From positions 308,441 through 372,440 of the forward strand of contig NZ_AWGE01000006.1 of assembly GCF_000495815.1 (NCBI RefSeq): 64,000 nt of DNA. The letters are read 5' to 3'. This stretch comes from Asticcacaulis sp. AC466 (GTDB lineage Bacteria; Pseudomonadota; Alphaproteobacteria; Caulobacterales; Caulobacteraceae). This document shows, piece after piece, positions 18,944-27,953 of this stretch (its first letter is position 1; each line of letters begins with the position of its first letter). A program made the translations under genes and the position numbers. The notes under the pieces were generated by a model that was given only the letters and a program-made list of their open reading frames with translations, searched no databases and was not told the origin of the DNA.

Positions 18944-19533
18944 CAGGCGGCCTTTCCGTTCGATTGTTCGTATTGTTCGATTTGCGGCAGGCGCTTGATC
19001 AGCCAGCCCATGGCGTCAACCCCTTCGAGTAGGCACTGACGGGCGAATTCTTCGACCTGGAAGTGGAAGACCGTGCCGTCTTCGAGCGACAGTTCGCAGG
19101 ATTCCAGGTTGATGGTGACGCGCTGTTGCGGATTGGCCAGCAGCTTGTCGTAGGTGGCCTTATCGACGACGACGGGCAGCAGGCCGTTTTTCAGCGAGTT
19201 CGACTTGAAGATGTCGGCGATTTCCGTCGAGATCACCGCCTTGAAGCCGTAATCCATCAACGCCCACGGTGCATGTTCGCGCGACGAGCCGCAGCCGAGA
19301 TTGTTGCCGGCCACCAGCACCTGATGCTCCTGCGCATCGATCTGGTTGAGGATGAAATCCTTGTCCGAGCCATCGGCGTTGTAGCGCCAGTCGTTGAAGG
19401 CGACCTTGCCCAGACCGGCCTTGGTGGTGGTCGTCAGGAAGCGCGCCGGGATGATCTGATCGGTATCGATATTCGCTTCGGGCAGAACGACGATGCGCGA
19501 CGAAAAGGTATTGACGGGTTCTTGATTGCTCAT
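18943..19533 (-). CDS. leuD: 3-isopropylmalate dehydratase, small subunit
   Basis: 196-residue swivel-domain subunit that completes isopropylmalate isomerase with LeuC. Conserved stretches: VVLPEANIDTDQIIPARFL, NNLGCGSSREHAPWALMDYG and FKAVISTEIADIFKSNSLKN. I start at 19533 (MSNQEPVNTF), 1 bp after the leuC stop; the longer frame to 19578 lies inside leuC and has no family similarity. Confidence 0.97.
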   Translation of the reverse strand: MSNQEPVNTFSSRIVVLPEANIDTDQIIPARFLTTTTKAGLGKVAFNDWRYNADGSDKDFILNQIDAQEHQVLVAGNNLGCGSSREHAPWALMDYGFKAVISTEIADIFKSNSLKNGLLPVVVDKATYDKLLANPQQRVTINLESCELSLEDGTVFHFQVEEFARQCLLEGVDAMGWLIKRLPQIEQYEQSNGKAA

Positions 19534-19534
19534 C

Positions 19535-20947
19535 TTATGCGCTTTCCAGAGCCATGAATTGACGGGGATCGGCGACATGGCCGGCGATGGCGGAAGCCGC
19601 GGCCGTGGCCGGTGAGGCCAGGACGGTGCGCGAGCCCGGACCCTGGCGACCTTCGAAATTGCGGTTGGATGTCGAAACGGCCAACTGGCCCGGCAGGACG
19701 AAATCGCCGTTCATGGCGATGCACATCGAACAGCCCGGCAAACGCCATTCGGCGCCCGCGTCGGTGAAGATCTTGTCCAGGCCTTCCTTTTCGGCTTCGA
19801 TACGGACCCATTCGGAGCCCGGCACGACGAGGGCGCGCACGCCTTCGGCGACATGGCGGCCCTTGAAGATTTCAGCGGCGGCGCGCAGGTCGGCCATGCG
19901 GCCATTGGTGCACGAACCGATGAAGACGACATCGACCTTGGCGACATCGCGGCTGTCGCCGCCATGCAGGCCCATATATTTCAGGGCGCGTTCCTGGTCT
20001 TCGTTGGTGGCGACCGGGACGCCCTTGACGATCGGCGCGCCCTGGTCTGGCGAGGTGCCCCAGGTGGCCATGGGCTCGATGGCGGAGCCGTCGATACGGA
20101 TTTCCTTATCGAAGACGGCGCCGTCGTCCGACTTGAGCGCCAGCCATTGCTGGGCGGCGGTTTCGTAAGCCTCGCCTTGCGGCACATATTCCCGGCCACG
20201 CAGCCATTCGACCGTCTTCTGGTCGGGCGCGATCATGCCGCAGCGTGCGCCGGCTTCGATGGACAGGTTGCAGACCGTCATGCGGCCTTCCATGTCGAGG
20301 TCGCGGATAACGTCGCCGGCATATTCCAGCGCATAGCCGGTGCCGCCGGAGAAGCCGAGCGTGGCGATGACGGTGAGGGCGACATCCTTGCCCGTCACGC
20401 CCGGTTGCAGCTTGCCGTCGATGGTGATGCGCATGGTCTTGGGCTTGCGCTGGGCCAGGCATTGGGTGGCCAGGACGTGGCCGACTTCCGAGGTGCCGAT
20501 GCCGAAGGCGATGCAGCCGAAAGCGCCGTGGGTGGAGGTATGGCTGTCGCCGCAAACAACAGTGTAGCCAGGCTGGGTCAGGCCCATTTCCGGTCCGATA
20601 ACGTGGACGACGCCCCGGTTTTCCGCGTCGTAGCCGAACAGGCGCACGCCATTATTGGCGGCATTGCGTTCCAGGGTTTCGACCTGCTTTTTCGCCTGTT
20701 CCGTGACGTAAGGCCGGTTGCCCTGGGCATCCGGGCGCAAGGTCGGAATGGAATGGTCGAGCGTCGCGAAGGTGCGGTCCGGGCGGCGGACCTTCAGGCC
20801 GCGCGCTTCCAGTTCGGAAAAGGCCTGCGGGCTCGTGACTTCGTGGACCAGGTGCAGGTCGACATACAGCACGGCGGGGCTGGTGGCGCCCTCCGGCTCG
20901 ACGACGTGCGCGTCCCATACTTTTTCAAACAGCGATTTAGCGGTCAT
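19535..20947 (-). CDS. leuC: 3-isopropylmalate dehydratase, large subunit
   Basis: 470-residue aconitase-superfamily subunit with a [4Fe-4S] cluster. The cluster cysteines are in [15 protein letters not shown] and [13 protein letters not shown]. Other signatures are [15 protein letters not shown] and the N-terminus [16 protein letters not shown]. It heads leuCDB. The 246 bp upstream, between it and ilvE, hold two repeat elements (20973-20997 and 21022-21184), so it may have its own promoter or be read through from ilvE. Confidence 0.97.
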   Translation of the reverse strand: MTAKSLFEKVWDAHVVEPEGATSPAVLYVDLHLVHEVTSPQAFSELEARGLKVRRPDRTFATLDHSIPTLRPDAQGNRPYVTEQAKKQVETLERNAANNGVRLFGYDAENRGVVHVIGPEMGLTQPGYTVVCGDSHTSTHGAFGCIAFGIGTSEVGHVLATQCLAQRKPKTMRITIDGKLQPGVTGKDVALTVIATLGFSGGTGYALEYAGDVIRDLDMEGRMTVCNLSIEAGARCGMIAPDQKTVEWLRGREYVPQGEAYETAAQQWLALKSDDGAVFDKEIRIDGSAIEPMATWGTSPDQGAPIVKGVPVATNEDQERALKYMGLHGGDSRDVAKVDVVFIGSCTNGRMADLRAAAEIFKGRHVAEGVRALVVPGSEWVRIEAEKEGLDKIFTDAGAEWRLPGCSMCIAMNGDFVLPGQLAVSTSNRNFEGRQGPGSRTVLASPATAAASAIAGHVADPRQFMALESA

Positions 20948-20963
20948 GGGTCTCTCGTTTTAG

Positions 20964-21000
20964 AGCGTCATGCCGAAAAGTGGACGCCACTTTTCGGGAA
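20964..21000. repeat. Dispersed GAAAAGTG palindromic element, copy 2
   Basis: Perfect hairpin CCGAAAAGTGG-ACG-CCACTTTTCGG (20973-20997), preceded by the TTTAGAGCGTC lead-in that resembles TTAGAGCAC in copy 1. It sits just upstream of the leuC start on the minus strand. Confidence 0.78.
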
Positions 21001-21021
21001 ACAGAATGCGTAATCAGGACA

Positions 21022-21184
21022 AGCGAGAGCCCCCACCACCCCGCCGCAAGGGCGGCGCGGTCCCCCTCCCCAATAGATTGGGGAGGTACAAGATTTTTTG
21101 CGCTTCTCTTGAACCTCCCTGGCTTGCCGGGGAGGGGGACCGCACGACGCGCTAAAGGCACGTTGCGGTGGTGGGGTCTCTTAC
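21022..21184. repeat. Large imperfect inverted repeat (nested hairpin) between ilvE and leuC
   Basis: Outer arms GAGAGCCCCCACCACC and GGTGGTGGGGTCTCTT are nearly complementary. Inner arms GCGGTCCCCCTCCCC and GGGGAGGGGGACCGC are fully complementary. A further GGGGAGG/CCTCCC pair lies inside. The whole 160 bp can fold as one long branched hairpin. This composition is typical of dispersed intergenic repeats in alphaproteobacteria. It may modulate read-through from ilvE into leuC. Confidence 0.75.
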
Positions 21185-21193
21185 TTTACAAAC

Positions 21194-22138
21194 TTATTCG
21201 GCCGGAACGGTCGCCTGGACCGGGTCCAGCCAGCCGAAGCGGTCTTCCGTCGTGCCGTTGAACAGGCCATGGAACAGGGTCATCAATCGCTTGGTGACCT
21301 TGCCGGGACCTGCGGCGCGGGTGGGGATGTCATCGACGCTGCGGATCGGGGTGATTTCCGCCGCCGTGCCGCACATGAAGATTTCGTCGGCCAGATACAT
21401 CATCTCGCGCGGCAGGGCCTGTTCGACGACTTCAAAACCGTCGGCCTTGGCCAGCTTGATGATCGAGTCGCGGGTGATCCCGCCCAGGATGGAGGCGGCG
21501 ACCGGCGGTGTGTGGATCTTGCCGTTCATGATGAGGAACAGGTTTTCACCGGCGCCTTCCGACAGACGGCCATCCGTGCCCAGGCCGATGCCTTCGGCAT
21601 AGCCACGGCCGCGCGCTTCCTTGCCGATCAGGTAGGACGACAGATAGTTGCCGCCCATCTTGGCCGCAGTGGGAATGGTGTTCGGCGCGGCGCGCTGCCA
21701 CGACGAAACGCAAACGTCCACGCCCTTCAGCAGGCCTTCTTCGCCGAGATAGGCGCCCCACGGAAAGGCGGCGATGGCCAGGTCGACCTTGATATTATCG
21801 CCCTTCGGCGTAACGCCCAGGCCGTTTTCACCCAGGAAGGCGACCGGACGCCAGTAGGCGCTTTTCAGGCCATTGGCGGTAAGGGTATCCTTACACGCCT
21901 GGACCATCTGCTCAAGGGTATAGGGGATCTTGATGCCGTAAATGCGGGCGGAATCTTCCAGGCGGACCAGGTGGTCACGCAGACGGAAGCCGACCGAACC
22001 GTTCGGCGTATCATAGGCGCGGATGCCTTCGAAGACAGAGGTGCCGTAGTGCAGGGCGTGGGTCAGGACGTGGACATTCGCGTCCTCCCAGGCCAGCATT
22101 TGGCCGTTCATCCAGATTTTGTCAGCGAGTTTTGTCAT
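21194..22138 (-). CDS. ilvE: Branched-chain amino acid aminotransferase
   Basis: 314-residue class IV PLP aminotransferase, last step of Ile, Val and Leu synthesis. Family segments: MNGQMLAWEDANVHVLTHAL, HYGTSVFEGIRAYD, the PLP-lysine region TAAKMGGNYLSSYLIGKEA, and SEGAGENLFLIMNGKI followed by LGGITRDSIIKLA. Its ATG overlaps the leuA stop (ATGA), so it is translated with the ilv-leuA genes. The stop codon is followed at once by the large inverted repeat at 21022-21184. Confidence 0.96.
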   Translation of the reverse strand: MTKLADKIWMNGQMLAWEDANVHVLTHALHYGTSVFEGIRAYDTPNGSVGFRLRDHLVRLEDSARIYGIKIPYTLEQMVQACKDTLTANGLKSAYWRPVAFLGENGLGVTPKGDNIKVDLAIAAFPWGAYLGEEGLLKGVDVCVSSWQRAAPNTIPTAAKMGGNYLSSYLIGKEARGRGYAEGIGLGTDGRLSEGAGENLFLIMNGKIHTPPVAASILGGITRDSIIKLAKADGFEVVEQALPREMMYLADEIFMCGTAAEITPIRSVDDIPTRAAGPGKVTKRLMTLFHGLFNGTTEDRFGWLDPVQATVPAE

Positions 22139-23727
22139 GTGTTTGCAGCAATCTTTATAGGAGTGGTATCTGGGGCAACGTCTTTACGCTCATTCGCGAG
22201 CGCCAAGAAGACGGATTTTTCAAACGCATCGCATAATGCGCGCAATCCGGCCCATACCGGGTCGGGGCCGCGACCACGGCCCCGATAAACCTCTCCCTTG
22301 ATATTGAGACTGATTTCGGCAAACGCGCCGCCTTCGAAATCGAACCCGGCCTGGGTGATTTCGCAGTCGGCAACCTGCGCCGTGATGCCATAGGCCTTGC
22401 TCAGCGCATCCATGCCGGCCTCGAAGGCATTGCTGCCTTCGCCGCGCACCGTTTGCAACGACCGGTCGTCGTGCAACAGGTCGAGCGCGATGTCGGTACG
22501 GTCACGGATGACCTGGGTGCGGACGCCGGAGATACGCGCCGTATCGCCATGCGCATTGGTCCGGTTGAGCAGCGACTTCAGTTCGTTTTCGTCGATCTCA
22601 CCGATTTCATCGGCGCGGCGCTTGAAGGCCTGGAAGACCTCGGTCAGCGCCTTGTCGTCGAGGACATGGCCCATGGCCGCGGCCTGCTTGGCAATGGCGT
22701 GGCGGCCGGAATGTTTGCCCAGCACCATGTTCGACTTTTCCAGGCCGACATCTTCCGGGCGCATGATTTCGTAGGTGCGGGCATCGTTCAGCATGCCGTG
22801 CTGATGGATGCCGCTTTCGTGCGCAAAAGCGTTCTTGCCGACGATGGCCTTGTTGCGGACCATGACGCTGCCGGTGGCGCGCGACAACATGCGCGACACG
22901 CCGGTCAGCTTGGTGGTGTCGATGCCGGTCGTGACGCTGTACAGGTCCGGGCGGACCTTGAGCGCCATGACGACTTCTTCCAGCGAACAATTGCCCGCCC
23001 GTTCACCGATACCGTTGATCGTGCATTCGATCTGACGCGCGCCGGCATCAATCGCCGACAAGGTGTTGGCGACGGCCAGACCCAGGTCGTTATGGCAGTG
23101 CGCCGAGTAGACCATGTCCGGATGGCCGGTGATCTGCGACTTCAATGCCGTGAAGATGCGGAAGATTTCGTTCGGCGTCGAATAGCCGACCGTATCGGGG
23201 ATGTTCAGCGTCGTCGCACCGGCATCGGCAACCGCCTGGCAGATTTCGGTCAGGAAATCCGGCTCCGTGCGGATGGCATCCTCCGGCGAAAACTCGACCT
23301 CGTCGAACAGCTTCGCGGCATAGGACACGGCGCGGACGCCGATTTCCAGCACCTCGTCGCGGGTCTTCTTCAGCTTGGCGGCGCGATGGATGGGCGACGT
23401 CGCCAGGAAGATATGAACGCGCGACCGCTTGGCGGGTTCGAGCGCCCGGGCGGCGGCATCGAGATCGGATTCCAGCGCGCGTGACAATGAACAGAAGGTC
23501 GGGCCTTCGACTTCCGAGGCCACGGCGTGCAGGGCGGCTTCGTCGCCGGGAGAGGAAGCGGCGAAACCCGCCTCGATGATGTCTACGCCCAGTTCCTTGA
23601 GCGCGTGGGCCATCATCAGCTTTTCCTTTACGCCGAGGGAAAAGCCGGGCGCCTGTTCACCGTCGCGCAGACTGGTGTCGAAGACGAGGATACGATTCGG
23701 GTCCTGAAGCGGACTGACATAGCTCAT
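22135..23727 (-). CDS. leuA: 2-isopropylmalate synthase
   Basis: 530-residue enzyme condensing acetyl-CoA with 2-oxoisovalerate, the committed step to leucine. The catalytic TIM barrel shows FDTSLRDGEQAPGFSLG (metal Asp) and YSAHCHNDLGLAVAN (His-x-His metal site) with GERAGNCSLEEVVMAL. The C-terminal third is the LeuA regulatory domain that binds leucine. It overlaps ilvM/N (ATG at 23727) by 4 bp and ilvE by 4 bp, placing a leucine gene inside the Ile/Val operon. Confidence 0.96.
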   Translation of the reverse strand: MSYVSPLQDPNRILVFDTSLRDGEQAPGFSLGVKEKLMMAHALKELGVDIIEAGFAASSPGDEAALHAVASEVEGPTFCSLSRALESDLDAAARALEPAKRSRVHIFLATSPIHRAAKLKKTRDEVLEIGVRAVSYAAKLFDEVEFSPEDAIRTEPDFLTEICQAVADAGATTLNIPDTVGYSTPNEIFRIFTALKSQITGHPDMVYSAHCHNDLGLAVANTLSAIDAGARQIECTINGIGERAGNCSLEEVVMALKVRPDLYSVTTGIDTTKLTGVSRMLSRATGSVMVRNKAIVGKNAFAHESGIHQHGMLNDARTYEIMRPEDVGLEKSNMVLGKHSGRHAIAKQAAAMGHVLDDKALTEVFQAFKRRADEIGEIDENELKSLLNRTNAHGDTARISGVRTQVIRDRTDIALDLLHDDRSLQTVRGEGSNAFEAGMDALSKAYGITAQVADCEITQAGFDFEGGAFAEISLNIKGEVYRGRGRGPDPVWAGLRALCDAFEKSVFLALANERKDVAPDTTPIKIAANT

Positions 23728-24011
23728 GCATTTATCTTTGCTTTGGGCTCTGTAGGCGATGGCGCGGCCTGACCCCTCGGGTCACTGGCCAGGCGCTTGA
23801 TGCCGTACAGGCGATCGATCTGAAGGCCCAGGATATCCAGGCTGCGGGATAGGTCGCGCGGCCGCACTGTCAGAGACAGGCCGCGCTTGTCCTCGCCGAG
23901 ATCGTAGAGTTCAGCACCGTCGATGTTGAAACCCCGTCTCTCGACGAGGCCCAGAATTCGCAGCAGGGAGCCTTCCAGGCGATCCAGCTCAATATGAATC
24001 AAGTGGCTCAT
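23724..24011 (-). CDS. Acetolactate synthase small subunit, short IlvM-like ACT protein
   Basis: 95-residue single-ACT regulatory subunit: [40 protein letters not shown], then [20 protein letters not shown] and [10 protein letters not shown]. The length and the RRGF motif match E. coli IlvM (87 aa) rather than the roughly 180-aa two-domain IlvH/IlvN typical of alphaproteobacteria, so I call it IlvM-like. It overlaps the 3' end of the large-subunit gene by 23 bp and leuA by 4 bp. By analogy it should stabilise or tune the large subunit; valine sensitivity cannot be predicted. Confidence 0.85.
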   Translation of the reverse strand: MSHLIHIELDRLEGSLLRILGLVERRGFNIDGAELYDLGEDKRGLSLTVRPRDLSRSLDILGLQIDRLYGIKRLASDPRGQAAPSPTEPKAKINA

Positions 24012-25674
24012 CCCAACGCTCCTCCATCATTTCAGCATTCGAAGCGCCCGGCGGCACAAGCGGCCAGACGTTCTCTCTCGGGTCAATCAACACATGCAAC
24101 AGGGTCGGGCCTTCGGCGGCCAGAAGCTTGTCCAGCGCACCTTCGACCTCATGGCGATGGGTGATGCGGAACGCGCTCAGGCCGAAGGCCTTGGCGACCT
24201 CGACGAAGTCGGGATTGTCCGACAGGTCGATTTCGCTGTAATTTTCCTGATAGAACAGTTCCTGCCACTGGCGCACCAGGCCGAGCGAGGAATTGTCGAG
24301 CAGGACGATCTTCAGGGGGATGTTATAGCGGTTTAAGGTCGCCATCTCCTGAATGTTCATCATGAAGGAGCCGTCGCCCGATATGGTGACGACATGGTGG
24401 TCGGGCTTTGCCAGCTTGGCGCCGACGCCGGCCGGCAGGCCATAGCCCATGGCGCCGGACCCGCCCGAAGTCAGATGGGCGCGATTGTGCGCGAATTCGC
24501 AGTGCTGGGCGACCCACATCTGGTGCTGGCCCACGTCGCAGGCGGCAATGAACTTGTCACCGGCCTTTTCCGACAGGGATTTCAGCAGACCGGGGGCGTA
24601 GATGCCCTTGCCCGGCGCATTGTATTTGAAGCGGTGTTCCCACTTGTCAGCCTTGCACTTTTCGACCCACTTCTGGATCGCAGGCATTTTCGGGTTCAGG
24701 CCGGCAATGGTCTTTTTCAAGTCGCCGACGATGGCGACATCGGCCTTGCGCAGCTTGTTGATCTCGGCCGGATCGATGTCGGCATGGATGATCTTGGCGT
24801 TGGGCGCAAAGGCGTTGAGCTTGCCCGTGGCGCGGTCGTCGAACCGGGCGCCCAGGGCGATCAGCAGGTCGGCGTCCTGAACGGCGATATTGGCGGCGCG
24901 GGTGCCGTGCATGCCCAACATGCCGAGATAGAGATCGGCGGTGGTCGGCAGGGTGCCGATGCCCTTCAAGGTCGAAACGGCAGGAATACCCGTGCGGGCG
25001 ACCAGGTCGCGCACTTCCTTAGAAGCGTCGCCGATTTCGACACCGCCGCCGATATAGAGCAGCGGGTGCTTGGCCTGTTCGATCAGCTTTTCAGCGGCCT
25101 TGATCGCGCCGGCGTCGGGCGCAGGCGGGGTCCATTCCGGGAAGGAAGCGGCAGATGACACGGCGACATGGGCGGCGGCGACATCCTTCGGGATATCGAC
25201 CAGGACGGGACCCGGGCGACCTTCGGCGGCGATGGCGAAGGCCTCGGCCAATATCGCCGGAATATCGGCGGGATCGCGGACCAGCCACGAATGCTTGACG
25301 ATGGGCAGGCAGATGCCGAGGATATCGACTTCCTGGAAGCCGTCTGTGCCCATCAGGTGCGTGGCGACCTGGCCTGTTATGCAGACCACGGGCACGCTGT
25401 CCATATAGGCATTGGCTATACCGGTAATCAGATTGGTGGCGCCGGGGCCCGACGTTGCCATGCAGACGCCGACGCTGCCCGTGGCGCGCGCATAGGCGTC
25501 AGCGGCAAACGCCGCGCCCTGCTCATGGCGCACCAGGATATGCTTCAGGCCCGAACCGGCCAGCGCGTCATAGATGGGCATGATCGCCCCGCCTGGATAG
25601 CCGAATAGGGTCTCAACCCCCAGCGCTTTCAGCGTGGAGATGACCAGTTGGGCTCCGGTAGGTTGGTTGCTCAT
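23989..25674 (-). CDS. Acetolactate synthase large subunit (IlvG-like)
   Basis: 561-residue ThDP/FAD enzyme making acetolactate and acetohydroxybutyrate, the first common step of Val/Leu and Ile synthesis. Seen: [15 protein letters not shown], the catalytic Glu in [38 protein letters not shown], and the ThDP site [18 protein letters not shown] followed by [11 protein letters not shown]. The N-terminal half looks closer to E. coli IlvG than IlvI, in line with the short partner. Start is the ATG at 25674, preceded by an in-frame TTG. 75 bp after ilvC in the same operon. ilvB would also be an acceptable name. Confidence 0.94.
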   Translation of the reverse strand: MSNQPTGAQLVISTLKALGVETLFGYPGGAIMPIYDALAGSGLKHILVRHEQGAAFAADAYARATGSVGVCMATSGPGATNLITGIANAYMDSVPVVCITGQVATHLMGTDGFQEVDILGICLPIVKHSWLVRDPADIPAILAEAFAIAAEGRPGPVLVDIPKDVAAAHVAVSSAASFPEWTPPAPDAGAIKAAEKLIEQAKHPLLYIGGGVEIGDASKEVRDLVARTGIPAVSTLKGIGTLPTTADLYLGMLGMHGTRAANIAVQDADLLIALGARFDDRATGKLNAFAPNAKIIHADIDPAEINKLRKADVAIVGDLKKTIAGLNPKMPAIQKWVEKCKADKWEHRFKYNAPGKGIYAPGLLKSLSEKAGDKFIAACDVGQHQMWVAQHCEFAHNRAHLTSGGSGAMGYGLPAGVGAKLAKPDHHVVTISGDGSFMMNIQEMATLNRYNIPLKIVLLDNSSLGLVRQWQELFYQENYSEIDLSDNPDFVEVAKAFGLSAFRITHRHEVEGALDKLLAAEGPTLLHVLIDPRENVWPLVPPGASNAEMMEERWDEPLDSY

Positions 25675-25749
25675 CAAAAAATCTCAGATCGTTCAAATAG
25701 AAGGGGTGCGGCGGGTCTGCCTATGACCCGCCGCCGGAGAAGTCGACAG

Positions 25750-26757
25750 TTACGCGTCGACGTTTGCCTTGTTTTGCAGCCAGCTCATGCGGCCGCGCAG
25801 ATCCTTGCCGACCTTTTCGATCGGGTGATTGAGGTCGGCATTCATCAGGGCGTTGTAACGCGGGCGGCCGGCCTGGTTTTCCAAGATCCAGTCACGCGCA
25901 AAGTTGGCGCTCTGGATGTCCTTGAGTACGTCGCGCATGCGCTCGCGGGTTTCGGCATTGATGATGCGCGGGCCCGAGACCAGGTCGCCATACTTGCAGG
26001 TTTCCGAAACGAAGGAGTGCATCTTGGCGAAGCCGCCTTCGTACAGCAGGTCGACGATCAGCTTGAGCTCGTGCAGGCATTCGAAATAGGCGATTTCCGG
26101 ACGGTAACCGGCTTCAACCAGGGTTTCGAAGCCCATAAGGACCAGCTCGGTCGTACCGCCGCACAGGACGGCCTGTTCACCGAACAGATCGGTTTCGGTT
26201 TCTTCCTTGAAGGAGGTTTCGATGACGCCACCAACGGTGCCGCCGATGCCGCGGGCATAGCCCAGCGCCTTGCGGGCGGCCTGGCCGGACACGTCCTTGT
26301 CAACGGCGAACAGCGACGGCACGCCGCGGCCGCGCTGATATTCGCGACGAACGAGGTCGCCCGGGCCCTTCGGGGCAACCAGGATGACGTCCATGTCGGC
26401 GCGCGGAACGACGCGACCGTAGAGAACCGAGAAGCCGTGGGCGAACAGCAGGGCCGAACCCTTCGGCGCGTGCTTTTCGATGATGTTGCTGTAGATCTCG
26501 GCGTGGCTCATGTCCGGCGTCAGGATGGCGATGATGGTCGCGTCCTTGACGGCGTCGGCCAGGTCGGCGGTTTGCAGGCCGTCATGCTTGGCCTTTTCTT
26601 CGCCGGCGCCGCCGGGACGCACGCCGACGATGACATCCGCGCCGGAGTCGCGGAGGTTCTGGGCGTGGGCGCGGCCCTGGCTGCCGTAGCCGATGATGGC
26701 GATGCGCTCACCCTTCAGGCTGTCGGGGGAAACGTCGTCATTCGTATAGATCTTCAC
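25750..26757 (-). CDS. ilvC: Ketol-acid reductoisomerase (class I)
   Basis: 335-residue short-form NADPH enzyme that isomerises and reduces acetolactate/acetohydroxybutyrate. The Rossmann motif is [20 protein letters not shown]. Conserved C-terminal metal-binding parts include [20 protein letters not shown], then FETLVEAGY and [19 protein letters not shown]. The start is GTG at 26757 with GGAG 7 bp upstream. It begins 33 bp after the stop of the IlvD-like small protein. Confidence 0.96.
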   Translation of the reverse strand: MKIYTNDDVSPDSLKGERIAIIGYGSQGRAHAQNLRDSGADVIVGVRPGGAGEEKAKHDGLQTADLADAVKDATIIAILTPDMSHAEIYSNIIEKHAPKGSALLFAHGFSVLYGRVVPRADMDVILVAPKGPGDLVRREYQRGRGVPSLFAVDKDVSGQAARKALGYARGIGGTVGGVIETSFKEETETDLFGEQAVLCGGTTELVLMGFETLVEAGYRPEIAYFECLHELKLIVDLLYEGGFAKMHSFVSETCKYGDLVSGPRIINAETRERMRDVLKDIQSANFARDWILENQAGRPRYNALMNADLNHPIEKVGKDLRGRMSWLQNKANVDA

Positions 26758-26790
26758 AATAGGCTCCGTAGTCTTTTGAGTAGGTTGAGG

Positions 26791-27354
26791 TTATGCGCCG
26801 AACATGCGCGCGTAGCGTTCGCCGGGGGCAAACGACTTCGGCATATGTGCGGTGAATTTCTGGGCGCCCTGGGCCGCGGTTTCGGTCATCAGGTCGATGT
26901 GGCGGGTGGCGATATCGATATGGATGGTGTCGCCGTCGCGGACGAGCGCGATCGGACCGCCGGCGGCGGCCGATGGGGCGCAGTTGCCGATGATGCGGCC
27001 GTGTGAACCGTTGCCGATGCGGCTGTCGGTCAGGACGCAGACGCCCTCCAGTTCCATGATGTCGAGGGCGCGGCTGATGGCCGACAGCGCCTCCGTCGAG
27101 GCGGCGCGCATGACGATGATGTCAGACCCCTTGATCTCGCCGGAGAAGATGGCGTCCTGCGCCGCTTCGGCGTGGCCGAAGACGCGGGCCGTGCCATCGA
27201 ACATGTCCTCGGCGAAAGCGCCGGTGCGAATAACGCAGCCTTCCGGGGCGAGCGTACCGTGCATAATCGCAAACCCGCCCTGCTGTGAGCGTACAAGCGA
27301 ACCGGCGCCGAACGGAGCGGTGGTATCTTGCTTTCTCAGGGTCTGGATGGTCAT
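26791..27354 (-). CDS. Stand-alone IlvD C-terminal-domain-like protein
   Basis: 187-residue protein resembling only the C-terminal swivel domain of dihydroxy-acid dehydratase. Compared by eye with the full IlvD at 29038: QGGFAIMHGTLAPEGCVIRT matches [20 protein letters not shown]; the FDGTARVFG segment matches [29 protein letters not shown] matches [21 protein letters not shown]. The N-terminal Fe-S domain with its cysteines is absent. The [12 protein letters not shown] loop is deleted, and GRFSGGTSG has become SRIGNGSHG. It is therefore unlikely to be a dehydratase. The frame is intact and codon use normal, so I do not call it a pseudogene. It is the first gene after the terminator, upstream of ilvC. 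Role unknown; a regulatory or scaffolding pseudo-enzyme is a guess. Confidence 0.85.
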   Translation of the reverse strand: MTIQTLRKQDTTAPFGAGSLVRSQQGGFAIMHGTLAPEGCVIRTGAFAEDMFDGTARVFGHAEAAQDAIFSGEIKGSDIIVMRAASTEALSAISRALDIMELEGVCVLTDSRIGNGSHGRIIGNCAPSAAAGGPIALVRDGDTIHIDIATRHIDLMTETAAQGAQKFTAHMPKSFAPGERYARMFGA

Positions 27355-27388
27355 GGCGATGTCTCGGTTTCTAAAGGTCAGATGTGCG

Positions 27389-27426
27389 AAAAAATCCCGC
27401 TCGTTTGGGGAGCGGGAGGATTTTTA
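27389..27426 (-). terminator. Intrinsic terminator in the ilv leader (putative attenuator)
   Basis: On the minus strand CCCGCTC-N7-GAGCGGG (27416-27396) is followed by A and six T (27395-27389). An upstream AAAAAT (27426-27421) can extend the stem by pairing with ATTTTT. It lies between the ILV-rich leader ORF and the IlvD-like gene. The 7 nt GGAGTGG at the end of the leader ORF (27466-27460) are complementary, with one G-U pair, to CCGCTCC in the left arm (27415-27409), giving a possible antiterminator. Confidence 0.8.
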
Positions 27427-27456
27427 TCCTCGAAAGTGCGGGTGTTTAAACCTGCG

Positions 27457-27606
27457 CTACCACTCCGGCATTAGGGGGCGTACTACGCCCCCAATAAGCA
27501 GCGATACGAGGTCTACGATAATGACAACCATGGCAAAAGACGTCGCCAGAGCACGAAGCTCTTGCGTCTTGTTTTGCGAAATGGCGATGGCCGAAGCCTG
27601 GGTCAT
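27457..27606 (-). CDS. Putative ilv leader peptide (ILV-rich, 49 aa)
   Basis: 49-codon ORF starting at 27606 with a strong GGGGAG site, beginning MTQASAIAISQNKTQELRAL. Residues 27-42 read VVIIVDLVSLLIGGVV: 12 of 16 are Val, Ile or Leu, the amino acids made by the operon. It ends PLMPEW and is followed 33 bp later by an intrinsic terminator and then the ilv genes. Leader peptide, terminator and pathway genes in this order are the layout of ribosome-mediated attenuation. A hairpin with 7-bp arms (27474-27492) lies in its last third. The alternative is a small single-span membrane protein, since the ILV run would also make a transmembrane helix. Confidence 0.7.
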   Translation of the reverse strand: MTQASAIAISQNKTQELRALATSFAMVVIIVDLVSLLIGGVVRPLMPEW

Positions 27607-27953
27607 AACGATCTCCCCGCCGCCCGGTGTGGGTGCGTGTGTCCACATATAGACAGATGTTTTTTCAAATGGCAATCGAAATTTTGGAAAAATTTTCCGG
27701 CAATTCCATGTATAACGGCGACGCAGCAAAATATTTTGCCTGAAAGTAGAAATATATGGGTTAAATATTTCAAATCGCGACGACAAAAGGTGGAAATCAC
27801 GGCCCTGTGATGGTAAAATGCGAAAACTTCTGTCCCGGTTTCAACGGCAACCATCGCCTCGGCCGGGTGCTGTACCTTGCCAACCGCCGGCTGAAGCCTA
27901 TCATGATGCAAAACTAGGGCCCAAAACGGTACCAAAAACACAGGGAAGATATC
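27607..27953. other. Divergent intergenic region between ilv leader and esterase gene
   Basis: About 350 bp, AT-rich between 27655 and 27790. It carries the putative ilv promoter (27646-27675). The half toward the esterase shows no clear -35/-10. A frame on the minus strand runs through but is antisense to the esterase and has no coding character. Confidence 0.5.
27646..27675 (-). promoter_or_regulatory. Candidate promoter of the ilv leader
   Basis: Minus strand: TTGCCA (27675-27670, 5 of 6 to TTGACA), 18-bp spacer, TATATG (27651-27646, 4 of 6 to TATAAT). Transcription would begin about 30-35 bp before the leader ATG. Judged by eye. Confidence 0.45.

Noticed and set aside
26791..27354. IlvD fragment as pseudogene
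   Set aside because: Intact frame, normal codon use, operon position and a sensible start argue for a maintained protein, though decay cannot be excluded.
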